NCBI GenBank assembly: GCA_963805505.1
Contig: CAWDUP010000007.1
Location: 620,001-684,000, forward strand
Source: JANPBY01 sp963805505
GTDB taxonomy: Bacteria > Actinomycetota > Actinomycetes > DATJPE01
Direction: 5' to 3'
Length of the DNA stretch: 64,000 nucleotides
How positions within the stretch are numbered: position 1 is the stretch's first letter; every line of letters begins with the position of its first letter. A program made the translations under genes and the position numbers. The notes under the pieces are model-generated. The model was not told the DNA's origin. It worked only from the letters and a program-made list of their open reading frames with translations, and made no database searches. This document shows, one piece after another, positions 9,257 through 17,527 of the stretch.

Positions 9257-10057
9257 TCAGAGCTGGCCACGCACGCCCTGCGCTAGCTCGGCGGCGAGCC
9301 GCGACACGGCCGCGACGCCGGCTGCAGCGGAGTCCGCGTCGAGGAGGACTCGGACAAAGGCAGAGCCGACGATGACCCCGTCCGCGTAGGCAGCCACTTC
9401 GGCCGCCTGGGCCTGCGTGCTGACGCCCAGACCCACGCACACCGGCCCCTCCGTGGCCGCCCGAACCCGTTCCACCAGGCGCGGCGCGACCCCGTCGACC
9501 GACACCCGCGCGCCGGTGACGCCCATGGTCGAGGCGGCATAGACGAATCCCTTCGACACCGCTGAGACCACCGCGATCCGTTCCGCCGTCGACGACGGTG
9601 CCACGAGGAAAACGGGCTCGACCCCCGCCGCCTCGGTCGTCCGCAGCCAGTCACCGGCCTCGTCGGGAATGAGGTCGGGAGTGATCACCGCGCAGCCCCC
9701 GGCCGCTGCTAGGTCAGCCGCGAATCGCTGGGGGCCGTACCTCTCAACGGGGTTCCAGTACGTCATCACCAGCGCGGGGGCGCCGGTCTCGGCGACTGCT
9801 GAGACCGTGCGCAAGACGTCGGCCGCGGTCGTGCCTTGAGCCAACGACTGCTGAGCCGCAGCCTGGATCGTGGCCCCGTCCATCAATGGATCGCTGTAGG
9901 GGAATCCCACCTCGACCACATCGACACCGTTCTCGACCATCGCCCGCAACGCGGCGATGCAGCCGGGGACCGTGGGGAAGCCTGCCGGGAGATAGCCCAC
10001 GAGCGCGGCACGCCCCTCGGCCCGAGTCCGGTCGAACACCGACGACAGGGAGGTCAT
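9257..10057 (-). CDS. trpA: Tryptophan synthase alpha chain
   Basis: TrpA cleaves indole-3-glycerol phosphate to indole and glyceraldehyde 3-phosphate; 266 aa. The catalytic residues fall at the usual positions: Glu49 in VVEVGF and Asp60 in PLMDG. The start ATG overlaps the trpB stop by 4 bp (ATGA), which sets the start and implies coupling. Last gene of the trpCBA run. Confidence 0.96.
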   Translation of the reverse strand: MTSLSSVFDRTRAEGRAALVGYLPAGFPTVPGCIAALRAMVENGVDVVEVGFPYSDPLMDGATIQAAAQQSLAQGTTAADVLRTVSAVAETGAPALVMTYWNPVERYGPQRFAADLAAAGGCAVITPDLIPDEAGDWLRTTEAAGVEPVFLVAPSSTAERIAVVSAVSKGFVYAASTMGVTGARVSVDGVAPRLVERVRAATEGPVCVGLGVSTQAQAAEVAAYADGVIVGSAFVRVLLDADSAAAGVAAVSRLAAELAQGVRGQL

Positions 10058-11292
10058 CGCGGTGCGCGCTCCGTGAGCCCGAACCAGGCAGCGGCGGTGT
10101 CGACATCCTTGTCCCCCCGACCGGACAGGTTCACCAGCACGATCGCGTCCGGACCGAGCTCTCGGCCCAGCTCGATCGCCCCAGCGAGGGCGTGCGCACT
10201 CTCGATGGCCGGGATGATCCCCTCCGTCCTGCACAGCAGGGCGAAGGCGTCCATCGCCTGGGCGTCCGTGATCGGACGGTAGGTGGCTCGGCCGGTGTCG
10301 GCCAGCCAGGCGTGCTCAGGGCCGACACCGGGGTAGTCCAACCCAGCGGAGATCGAGTGCGACTCGATCGTCTGGCCCATCTCGTCCTGAAGCAGATAGG
10401 ACCTTGCTCCGTGCAGAACTCCCGGCGAACCGCCGGTGATGCTTGCCGCGTGGCGACCGGTCTCGACACCGTCGCCCGCCGCTTCGAAGCCGTACAGGGC
10501 CACCGATGGGTCGTCCAGGAAGGGATGGAAGATCCCTATGGCATTCGACCCGCCCCCAACGCAGGCCGCGATCGCGTCGGGAAGGCGGCCGGTGAGCTCC
10601 AAGGTCTGAGCCCTCGCCTCAACGCCGATGACGCGATGAAAGTCTCGGACCATCTGCGGGAACGGGTGCGCGCCTGCGACGGTACCGAGCAGATAGTGCG
10701 TCGTGTCCACGTGAGTGACCCAGTCGCGCATCGCCTCGTTGATCGCGTCCTTGAGGGTTCTGCTGCCACTCGTCACGGACACCACCTCGGCACCGAGCAG
10801 CCGCATCCGGGCGACGTTCAACGCCTGCCGCCTGGTGTCCTCCTCGCCCATGTAGACGACGCACTCGAGCCCGAGTAGGGCGCAGGCCGTGGCCGCGGCA
10901 ACTCCGTGCTGCCCGGCTCCGGTCTCGGCGATGACTCGGGGTTTGCCCATCCGCTTGGTGAGGAGCGCCTGCCCGAGCACGTTGTTGATCTTGTGCGACC
11001 CGGTGTGGTTCAGGTCTTCGCGCTTGAGCAGGACCGTGGCACCACCAGCCTCCTCGCCGAACCGGTCCGCCACAGTGAGGGGGCTGGGGCGGCCGGTGTA
11101 GGTGCGCTGGAGGCGCTCGAGCTCGGCGACGTAGGCCGGGTCGACCCGCGCGGCTGCGTAGGCGGCGGCGAGCTCGTCGAGAGCCGCCACGAGAGCCTCG
11201 GGGACGAACCTGCCGCCGTACTCGCCGAAGTGTCCCCCCTCGTTCGGCAGAGCGTCCGGTCGCGTATCCGGGGCAAACGAGGAATGGCTCAC
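10054..11292 (-). CDS. trpB: Tryptophan synthase beta chain
   Basis: PLP enzyme joining indole and serine to make tryptophan; 412 aa. The PLP lysine is Lys101 in HTGSHKINN, and the phosphate-binding GGGSNAIG loop is present. GTG start with a 4-bp GTGA overlap with trpC. Its N-terminal EGGHFGEYGGRFVPEAL matches TrpB1-type enzymes. Confidence 0.97.
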   Translation of the reverse strand: MSHSSFAPDTRPDALPNEGGHFGEYGGRFVPEALVAALDELAAAYAAARVDPAYVAELERLQRTYTGRPSPLTVADRFGEEAGGATVLLKREDLNHTGSHKINNVLGQALLTKRMGKPRVIAETGAGQHGVAAATACALLGLECVVYMGEEDTRRQALNVARMRLLGAEVVSVTSGSRTLKDAINEAMRDWVTHVDTTHYLLGTVAGAHPFPQMVRDFHRVIGVEARAQTLELTGRLPDAIAACVGGGSNAIGIFHPFLDDPSVALYGFEAAGDGVETGRHAASITGGSPGVLHGARSYLLQDEMGQTIESHSISAGLDYPGVGPEHAWLADTGRATYRPITDAQAMDAFALLCRTEGIIPAIESAHALAGAIELGRELGPDAIVLVNLSGRGDKDVDTAAAWFGLTERAPR

Positions 11293-12107
11293 CGCTCGCC
11301 CTTGACGTGGCCGAGTGCCGGATGCGTGCCAGCGGCGACCAGATCCGCCACTGCCACCCGCGGGTCTTCCCCGGTCACGAGTGACTCGCCGACGAGGACT
11401 GCATCCGCTCCTGCCCGCGCGTAGTCGATGACGTCACGAGGGCCGCGCACGCCGGACTCGGCCACAGTGACGATGCCCGTCGGAATGTGCGGACGGACCC
11501 GGGCAAAAGTGTCCCGATCGACTTCAAGGGTCATGAGGTTGCGGGCGTTGACCCCGATGACCCGGGCTCCTGCGTCCACCGCCCGCTCGACCTCGTCCGC
11601 GTCGTGGACCTCGACCAGCGGGGTGAGGCCCAGCGACTCCGCCCGTTCGACGAGACTCACCAGCGCAGGCTGCTCCAGAGCAGCAACGATCAGCAGAACC
11701 AGGTCGGCGCCGGCAGCGTGCGCCTCCCACAGCTGATAGCTGGTCACGATGAAGTCTTTGCGAAGGACGGGGACCTCGACGGCAGCTCGGACGCTCACGA
11801 GGTCGTCGAGACTGCCGCCGAAACGACGACCTTCGGTGAGCACGCTGATGACGGCTGCTCCACCGGCCTCGTACTCCTCCGCCAGCGCCGCTGGATCGAC
11901 GATGTCGGCGAGCGGCCCTTTGCTCGGGCTCGAACGTTTCACCTCGGCGATCACGGCGACCCCCTCGCCGCGCAAGGCGCACGCCGCATCAAGCGGTGGG
12001 TTCGCCCGCCCCTGGGCCCGTTCCTTGAGCTCCTCGAGCGGAAGCGCCGCCTGCCGCTCAGCCAAGTCCTCCCGTACGCCGACGAGGATGTCGTCGAGCA
12101 CGGTCAT
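11289..12107 (-). CDS. trpC: Indole-3-glycerol phosphate synthase
   Basis: TrpC closes the indole ring from carboxyphenylaminodeoxyribulose phosphate; 272 aa, single-domain (no fused TrpF). The active-site stretch IAEVKRSSPSKG gives Glu55 and Lys57, and VNARNL and VAESGV follow. ATG start with an AGGAG upstream. First gene of the trpCBA run, with a candidate promoter 50 bp upstream. The phosphoribosylanthranilate isomerase step before it would depend on priA at 20661-21389. Confidence 0.95.
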   Translation of the reverse strand: MTVLDDILVGVREDLAERQAALPLEELKERAQGRANPPLDAACALRGEGVAVIAEVKRSSPSKGPLADIVDPAALAEEYEAGGAAVISVLTEGRRFGGSLDDLVSVRAAVEVPVLRKDFIVTSYQLWEAHAAGADLVLLIVAALEQPALVSLVERAESLGLTPLVEVHDADEVERAVDAGARVIGVNARNLMTLEVDRDTFARVRPHIPTGIVTVAESGVRGPRDVIDYARAGADAVLVGESLVTGEDPRVAVADLVAAGTHPALGHVKGER

Positions 12108-12157
12108 GGCGGACTCCTCGCCTCGCTGGCTCACGCGGTCGCTTGTGAGAGGCCCCC

Positions 12158-12163
12158 AGGGTA
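12158..12163 (-). promoter_or_regulatory. Candidate trpCBA -10 box
   Basis: TACCCT on the minus strand about 50 bp before the trpC ATG, in the gap after the DUF2752 gene. It fits TANNNT. I see no leader peptide with tryptophan codons and no attenuator hairpin here. Confidence 0.35.
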
Positions 12164-12206
12164 GTCGGCGTCGCTCATGGAGCAGACAGCGCACCGACCG
12201 CGACGC

Positions 12207-12662
12207 TCAGCCGATGCCAGAACCCAGGAACGGCACCCCCGGCAGGTTTCGCACGATCCACCAGATGATCACGAGCGCGAGCAGCGCCAAAACCACCCAT
12301 CGGGGCCGCGGTGCCGGACGGGGAAGGCCGAGGATGCACCTCCGCAGCCAGGCGGCCCAGGCAAAGACCATGAAAGGAACCGCCAGCACGGTCAACGTGT
12401 TGTGGTCCATCGCGCTGATCGGGTGCCCGGTGGCCAGATCGTGCAGGGCCCGAAGACTCCCGCACCCAGGACAGTCCAACCCGGTCATCGACCGGAATGG
12501 GCACAATGGGTAGTGGCCGGGCTCGGAGGGGTTGATCAGCGCCAGCATCGTGACGGCGGAGACTGCTAGGCCGGCAGCCGCGAGCGGCTGCGCCCCGGCG
12601 CGCAACCCCCGCCGCGGAACTGGCTCGGACGGCGCGACGTGCGGAGCGGCGGTCAGCGACAT
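12207..12662 (-). CDS. DUF2752 membrane protein
   Basis: 151 aa with about three membrane helices. The DUF2752 hallmark CPFRSMTGLDCPGCGSLRA is at the first extracytoplasmic turn, with Cys-rich CPGC and a conserved SLRALHDL. Function unknown for the family. It follows the CD225 gene by 4 bp and precedes trpC, so it probably belongs to the membrane-protein run 14283-12207. ATG chosen because the longer frame runs back through the upstream gene. Confidence 0.8.
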   Translation of the reverse strand: MSLTAAPHVAPSEPVPRRGLRAGAQPLAAAGLAVSAVTMLALINPSEPGHYPLCPFRSMTGLDCPGCGSLRALHDLATGHPISAMDHNTLTVLAVPFMVFAWAAWLRRCILGLPRPAPRPRWVVLALLALVIIWWIVRNLPGVPFLGSGIG

Positions 12663-12666
12663 GTGA

Positions 12667-13035
12667 TCAGTTGTTTGCCACCAGCGCGCCCGCGAGCACG
12701 ACGTAGAGCACGACGACGACTGCCGCTGCGATCGCAGAGTAGATAGCCCACTTCTTCGCGTTCTCCGAGGACTGTGCGGCTCCGGCATAGTCCCCGGAGT
12801 GGTACTTGCCACTCACCTGCGAGGCGTAGACGATGCTGACGATGCCCGCAGGCAGGCAGCAGAACAGCGTCGTCAGGATTGCCCAGACGAGGTAGTTCTG
12901 GGGCATCGGGCCGGGAGCCCCGTAGCCCCCACCCCCGCCTGGCGGATAACCACCGGGCGGCGGGTAACCACCACCCGGTGGCGGCGGGTAACCACCACCA
13001 CCAGGTGGCGGCGGGGGCGGGAACTCGTTGGACAT
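12667..13035 (-). CDS. CD225/dispanin-family membrane protein, proline-rich N-terminus
   Basis: 122 aa. The first 44 residues are Pro/Gly repeats of the PPPGGGYPP kind. The rest is a two-helix CD225 (dispanin) domain: YLVWAILTTLFCCLPAGIVSIVYAS, then a short loop with GDYAGAAQSSENAKKWA, then a second helix. The bacterial members are mostly uncharacterised; the eukaryotic relatives are interferon-induced membrane proteins that act on membrane fusion. It sits between a larger proline-rich membrane protein and DUF2752. Confidence 0.85.
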   Translation of the reverse strand: MSNEFPPPPPPGGGGYPPPPGGGYPPPGGYPPGGGGGYGAPGPMPQNYLVWAILTTLFCCLPAGIVSIVYASQVSGKYHSGDYAGAAQSSENAKKWAIYSAIAAAVVVVLYVVLAGALVANN

Positions 13036-13065
13036 CGCGTCCTCTGCGAAGGGAGAAGCCAGGCG

Positions 13066-13908
13066 TCAGGCGACGACTGGCTCGTTCTGCAGCGTCTTGT
13101 AGGCGTAGACCTGGATGAGTACGGCCAGCGGAATGGCCACCAGCAGACCGACGCCGCAAAGGATCGCTCCGACGAAGACGATGACGCCGCAGACGATGTA
13201 GACGAGCAGCAACGGCAAGAAATTGGCGATGACGAAGGAGACCGACGCCTTGATCGAGTCGATCGGCTCAAGGTCCTTGTCGAGGATGAACAGCACGAAG
13301 TATTGACAGAGGAAGCCGACGATCAGCCCGGGCAGGTAGCAGAGCAAGGTGCCGATGAAGGTGGCCACGGCCACGATCACCCCTGCCACGATCACCTTGA
13401 CCAGCCGGTCGGTGCTGTAGATCCGACTGATCTCGGCCTTCTGACCTGCGGCGATGTCCAGCCCCACGCGGGACATGCCCGCCTGGATCAGGTAGCCCAT
13501 GAAGGCGAAGATCAAGACTCCTAGGGCTCCGACGAAGATCGTCATGAAGAACCCGGGGCTGGACACGGTGCCGTTGGCATTGACCGTCGTGTTGAGAATG
13601 GCGCCCTGGATCAGGAACCAGAGGAAGAAGACGACGATCACGATGCCTACGTAGGCCAGCAGGCCGAGCACGAGCGGGGAGGCGTTGGCGCTGAACTTCT
13701 CCCAGCTCCAGCTGAAGGCCTTCCCGACGTCCACCGAACCGCCCGACGGCGATGGCGTACCACCAGGTGGCGGGGGTGGAGTACCGCCCGGAGGCGGAGG
13801 CGGGTAGCTCGCACCAGGAGCTGTTGCGGGCGGTGGGGGTGGTGGCGCCGCGGCCGGTTGTTGCGGTTCTGGTTCCTCGGGGGGCTTCGGCGGCTGTACG
13901 TCTGACAT
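13066..13908 (-). CDS. Proline-rich multi-pass membrane protein
   Basis: 280 aa: a Pro/Gly/Ala-rich cytoplasmic N-terminus (residues 1-58) similar in style to that of the next gene, then about five to six membrane helices. The segment VDVGKAFSWSWEKFSANASPLVLG resembles the start of DUF975-like or glycerophosphodiesterase-associated membrane domains, but I cannot name the family with confidence. ATG start with a strong GAGGAGG upstream and a TAGGCT -10 candidate at 13955-13960. Function unknown. Confidence 0.8.
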   Translation of the reverse strand: MSDVQPPKPPEEPEPQQPAAAPPPPPPATAPGASYPPPPPGGTPPPPPGGTPSPSGGSVDVGKAFSWSWEKFSANASPLVLGLLAYVGIVIVVFFLWFLIQGAILNTTVNANGTVSSPGFFMTIFVGALGVLIFAFMGYLIQAGMSRVGLDIAAGQKAEISRIYSTDRLVKVIVAGVIVAVATFIGTLLCYLPGLIVGFLCQYFVLFILDKDLEPIDSIKASVSFVIANFLPLLLVYIVCGVIVFVGAILCGVGLLVAIPLAVLIQVYAYKTLQNEPVVA

Positions 13909-13954
13909 GAGTCCTCCTCGTGAGCCCAGGCCGCAGCCTGTTGGTCAGTCGAGG

Positions 13955-13960
13955 AGCCTA
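13955..13960 (-). promoter_or_regulatory. Candidate -10 box for the membrane-protein run
   Basis: TAGGCT on the minus strand, 46 nt upstream of the 280-aa protein start. Unlike the leaderless set it is followed by a leader with GAGGAGG. Confidence 0.4.
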
Positions 13961-14031
13961 GTGCCGAAGGGTCGCGTCGTGGGGCAAACACGCAGCCTGC
14001 GACACAACTGCGTCACGCGGTGACGAGCCAG

Positions 14032-14283
14032 TCAGGAGGGGCTGGTCGATCGATCGACCCGATCGACGCCCGGAGACTCCTTGTCCCCGCTCTCCCCGCT
14101 GGCCATCATCTGCATCACCTTGCCGACGATGCATCCGAGCACGATGATTCCAACGCCGACGAAGACCATCGTCTCCGATGCCGCGACGAAGGCGATCGAC
14201 GAGACCAGAAAGCCGATCATCACGATGATCACCAAGGTCCAGGCCGCCGGGGTCGAGCCATGGTTGTCATGTTCGTCGCTCAT
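14032..14283 (-). CDS. HGxxPAAW family small membrane protein
   Basis: 83 aa. The name-giving motif is NHGSTPAAW at residues 7-15, followed by two membrane helices and a charged tail. These proteins of unknown function are found in actinobacteria next to trpE and trpC, as here. ATG start; the longer frame only adds sequence from the gap and the upstream gene. Confidence 0.85.
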   Translation of the reverse strand: MSDEHDNHGSTPAAWTLVIIVMIGFLVSSIAFVAASETMVFVGVGIIVLGCIVGKVMQMMASGESGDKESPGVDRVDRSTSPS

Positions 14284-14324
14284 CGCGCTCTCCTCAGCCG
14301 TCGCCACTGCGCACCTGCCGGTTT

Positions 14325-14351
14325 CAGATTCTGTCAGCCAGATTCTGTCAG
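14325..14351. repeat. 14-bp tandem repeat across a stop codon
   Basis: Two copies of cagattctgtcagc (14325-14338 and 14339-14351, the second one base short). The TGA stop of the TIGR02234 gene (14348-14350) lies in one copy, so the duplication starts at the stop codon. Confidence 0.8.
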
Positions 14352-14800
14352 GTGTGCGGTGGCGCGTCAGGCGGCTCGTCCAGCGTCGGGTCGATTCCTG
14401 CATCCAACGCTCTCCACGCATCACCCGGCGTCGTGCCGATCCGTCCAGGAGCGGGCTGCTGTCCGTTGTACCTGGCTCCAGTGTCCCGCCATGATCTCCC
14501 CCCGACGAGCGTCCCGGTGCCGGCTGCCACGATCAGCACGCCAGCAACGACGGGAAGCGGCGAAGCGCTCCTCACCCCGGCGGTCGTCAGGCCGGCGCCA
14601 AGCAGGACGAGCGCCACACCAAGGACTGGACGCACCCGGTGGCCGACGATGAGCAGCAAGCCGAGGGCCGCCAGCGACGCCAGGGCCAGGGCGAAGGCCG
14701 CCGGGTCGTCTGCGCGCCGACTGAACACCAGAACGGCCGCGCTGCCCAGCGTCCCAACGGCTAGCGCCGTCCTCCGGGACGCCCACGGACGTTCACTCAT
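14348..14800 (-). CDS. Trp-region membrane protein (TIGR02234)
   Basis: 150 aa, about four membrane helices, with the C-terminal WRALDAGIDPT that marks the TIGR02234 trp-associated membrane family. Function unknown; it may be involved in tryptophan synthesis or transport, judged from neighbourhood only. The ATG overlaps the trpE stop by 4 bp (ATGA), so it is translationally coupled to trpE. Confidence 0.85.
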   Translation of the reverse strand: MSERPWASRRTALAVGTLGSAAVLVFSRRADDPAAFALALASLAALGLLLIVGHRVRPVLGVALVLLGAGLTTAGVRSASPLPVVAGVLIVAAGTGTLVGGRSWRDTGARYNGQQPAPGRIGTTPGDAWRALDAGIDPTLDEPPDAPPHT

Positions 14801-16365
14801 CGGCCAACAGGAGTCATCGTGCCCGCCACGGCGACAGCGCGCAGGACGGCTGCCGCCTTGTTTCTCGTCTCGGTCTCCTCGGCGGTCGCATCGGAGTCCG
14901 CGACGATCCCTCCCCCGGCCTGGACGTAGGCCACCCCGTCCCGCAGCAACGCTGTCCGGATGGCGATGGCCAGGTCGAGGTCTCCGGCAAAATCCAGGTA
15001 GCCCACGGCGCCTCCATACAGCCCGCGGCGCGTGGGTTCGAGCTCGTCGATCAGTTCCATCGCCCGAGGCTTGGGGGCACCTGAAAGCGTCCCCGCGGGA
15101 AAGCACGCCGCGAGGACGTCATAGGCGCTGCGATCCGCGCCCAGCCGACCGACAACCGTGGACACGATGTGCATCACGTGGCTGTATCGCTCCACGGTCA
15201 TGAACTCGATCACCTCAACGCTGCCGGGTTCGCACACCCGCCCGAGGTCATTGCGCCCGAGGTCGACGAGCATGAGGTGCTCGGCTCGTTCCTTGTCGTC
15301 CGCCAGCAGCTCAACAGCCAGCCGGGCGTCCTCCTCAGGGGTCGCCCCCCGCCACCGAGTTCCGGCGATCGGATGCAGGAGGGCGTGCCCGTCGTTGACC
15401 TTCACAAGAGCTTCTGGGCTGGAGCCGACGATGTCGAAATCGTCGAACCGGAGGAGGTACATGTACGGGCTGGGGTTGGAGCGCCGCAGCACCCGGTAGA
15501 CGTCCAGAGCCGACGCAGCGGTGGGCATGGCGAAGCGCTGAGAGACCACCACCTGAAATGCCTCTCCTGCTCGGATCTGCTCCTTCGCCGTCTCGACTGC
15601 AGCCAGGAAGTCCTCGCGAGACCGGTTGCTCTCGTAGGGCGCTTCGGCGTCGGGGTCGTACCCGGCTGTGAGGGTCGGCGTCGGCCGGGCGAGGTCGGCT
15701 GTCATCGCGTCGAGCCGCCTGACTGCATCTGCCCAGGCCTCGTCGACGCGTTCATCGGTGTCGTCGTAGTTCACGGCGTTGGCGATGAGCACGACAGTCC
15801 CGTCGTCATGATCGAGAACGGCAAGGTCGGTTGTGAACATCATCGAGAGATCCGGCAGCTGGAGGTCGTCCACTGACTGGTCGGGAAGGCGCTCTAGACG
15901 CCGAACCGCGTCGTAGGCGACGAATCCGACCATCCCACCGGTCAGTGGGGGCAGGTCTGGCAGTCGCTGCGTGTGCAGCAGCTGGACCGTGTCTCGCAGT
16001 GCCGACAGGGGGTCCCCACCGGTGGGCACCCCCTCGGGCGGTGTTCCCTGCCAAAACGCAGCCCCGTCGCGCTCGGTCAACGTCGCGGCCGAGCGCACCC
16101 CGATGAAGGAATACCGGGACCAGGCGCGGCCGTGCTCGGCTGACTCCAGCAAGAAGGTGCCCGGCCGCTGCTGCGCCAGCTTGAGGTAGAGAGCCACCGG
16201 CGTATCGCCGTCCGCGAGCAGCCGTCGGACCACAGGGATCACCCGGCGGTCGCTGGCGAGGTCGCGAAACGTCTCCAGATCGGGAACGGCGACGCCGTCC
16301 GGACGAGCCGCACCAGCCACCGACGGAGCGACGGCCGCTGGTGTCGGGACTTGAGCTGGAGTCAC
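14797..16365 (-). CDS. trpE: Anthranilate synthase component I
   Basis: TrpE makes anthranilate from chorismate using ammonia from a TrpG partner that is not in this window; 522 aa. The tryptophan feedback site LLES is at residues 72-75. The C-terminal catalytic domain has GTRWRGATPEED, LVDLGRNDLGRV and PAGTLSGAPKPRAM. I chose the GTG start, which lies 4 bp after the hisI stop and has GGGGAG upstream. The 16593 start in the same frame would read through hisI. Confidence 0.94.
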   Translation of the reverse strand: MTPAQVPTPAAVAPSVAGAARPDGVAVPDLETFRDLASDRRVIPVVRRLLADGDTPVALYLKLAQQRPGTFLLESAEHGRAWSRYSFIGVRSAATLTERDGAAFWQGTPPEGVPTGGDPLSALRDTVQLLHTQRLPDLPPLTGGMVGFVAYDAVRRLERLPDQSVDDLQLPDLSMMFTTDLAVLDHDDGTVVLIANAVNYDDTDERVDEAWADAVRRLDAMTADLARPTPTLTAGYDPDAEAPYESNRSREDFLAAVETAKEQIRAGEAFQVVVSQRFAMPTAASALDVYRVLRRSNPSPYMYLLRFDDFDIVGSSPEALVKVNDGHALLHPIAGTRWRGATPEEDARLAVELLADDKERAEHLMLVDLGRNDLGRVCEPGSVEVIEFMTVERYSHVMHIVSTVVGRLGADRSAYDVLAACFPAGTLSGAPKPRAMELIDELEPTRRGLYGGAVGYLDFAGDLDLAIAIRTALLRDGVAYVQAGGGIVADSDATAEETETRNKAAAVLRAVAVAGTMTPVGR

Positions 16366-16369
16366 GGAT

Positions 16370-16789
16370 TCACTCCCCGCCCGACGCCTGGCCGACAGTG
16401 TCGGCGGAATACAGGACGTCGGCGTCGAAACAGCTCCGCGCGCCGGTGTGACATGCGGCGCCGACCTGGTCGACGAGGACCAGGATCGCATCCCCGTCGC
16501 AGTCCAACCGGACCTCACGCACCAGCTGATGGTTCCCCGAGCTGTCACCCTTGCGCCAGTACTCCTGACGGCTACGACTCCAATACGTGACACGGCCGCT
16601 CGTCATCGTCCGGTGCAGCGCCTCCTCGTCCATCCAGCCGACCATGAGCACCTCGCGGGTGTCCCAGGCCTGGGCCACGGCGACCACGAGACCGTCCGGC
16701 CCGCGCTTCAACCGGGCGCGCAGGTCAGACGCGAGCTTCGAGGCGCTGCCGGTCTCCGACGTGCCGGACAGGCTGGAGGAGTCGGGCAT
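16370..16789 (-). CDS. hisI: Phosphoribosyl-AMP cyclohydrolase
   Basis: HisI opens the ring of phosphoribosyl-AMP in histidine synthesis; 139 aa, single-domain (no HisE fusion). Motifs: MVGWMDEEAL, YWSRSRQEYWRKGDSSGNHQ, the metal-binding DCDGDA and HTGARSCF. Zinc and magnesium ligands are complete. It is directly upstream of trpE (4-bp gap), linking the end of the histidine genes to the tryptophan genes. Confidence 0.95.
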   Translation of the reverse strand: MPDSSSLSGTSETGSASKLASDLRARLKRGPDGLVVAVAQAWDTREVLMVGWMDEEALHRTMTSGRVTYWSRSRQEYWRKGDSSGNHQLVREVRLDCDGDAILVLVDQVGAACHTGARSCFDADVLYSADTVGQASGGE

Positions 16790-16885
16790 GTGGATCAGTC
16801 TCGCAGGCGCCTCGAGTCCAGTCCGACCAGCCGGCCCGGTTCGGCGGCCGCACCGGGCCGAAGCGCACGGCGGGCGAAGGGTTCA

Positions 16886-16891
16886 TAGGCT
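16886..16891 (+). promoter_or_regulatory. Leaderless -10 box before the TIGR03085 gene
   Basis: TAGGCT, six nt (GGGGTC), then the ATG at 16898. There is no room for a ribosome binding site, so the mRNA would begin at or next to the start codon. Confidence 0.6.
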
Positions 16892-16897
16892 GGGGTC

Positions 16898-17527
16898 ATG
16901 AATCTGGCCCAGCATGAGCGCGCTGCCCTTGCCGACCTGCTCGACGAGCTCGGCCCCGACGCGCCAACGCTTTGCGAAGGCTGGACCACGAGAGACCTTG
17001 CAGCGCACCTCGTCGTACGCGAAGGCCGCCCCGACGCAGGCCTCGGACTTGTCATCCCACCGATGAGCGGCTGGACGCGGCACGTTCAGGACCGTGCAGC
17101 CACCGGCGACTACAGCGCGCTCGTCGACAAGGTGCGGACCGGCCCACCGATGCTCTCGGCCTTCAGCCTGCCTGGTGTGGATGCCAATGCGAATGGCTTC
17201 GAATTTCTCGTTCATCACGAGGACGTCCGCCGGGCACAGCCGGACTGGCAGCCGCGCAAACTCCCCGCGGAAGCCGAAGACGGCGTCTGGCGCCGGTTGA
17301 CGAAGGCCGGCAAGGTCGTTTTTCGCCGCTCACCCACGGGCGTGACCTTGCTGAGGCCAGGTGGACAGACCACGGTCGCTCGTGGCGGCGAACCGATGGT
17401 CACCGTCGTGGGCGATCCCGTCGAGCTGGTGCTGGAGGGATTCGGACGCTCTGAACACGCCGACGTCGAGATCCTCGGCGACGACGCCGCGATCGCGGCC
17501 TTCACGGGCGCGTCGTTCAACGTGTGA
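16898..17527 (+). CDS. TIGR03085 family protein (DinB/MDMPI-like)
   Basis: 209 aa, starting MNLAQHERAALADLLDELGPDAPTLCEGW, the opening of the TIGR03085 branch of mycothiol-dependent-isomerase-like (DinB fold) proteins. The N-terminal domain carries a conserved helix with WTTRDLAAHLVVRE. The central FLVHHEDVRRAQPDW matches the family, and a C-terminal SCP2-like half is likely. It may bind metal and a thiol cofactor; no specific reaction is known. It ends 11 bp inside the convergent hisF end. Confidence 0.8.
   Translation: MNLAQHERAALADLLDELGPDAPTLCEGWTTRDLAAHLVVREGRPDAGLGLVIPPMSGWTRHVQDRAATGDYSALVDKVRTGPPMLSAFSLPGVDANANGFEFLVHHEDVRRAQPDWQPRKLPAEAEDGVWRRLTKAGKVVFRRSPTGVTLLRPGGQTTVARGGEPMVTVVGDPVELVLEGFGRSEHADVEILGDDAAIAAFTGASFNV

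Noticed and set aside
14020..14652. 210-aa plus-strand frame
   Set aside because: Antisense to two well-supported small membrane protein genes, with no motif.
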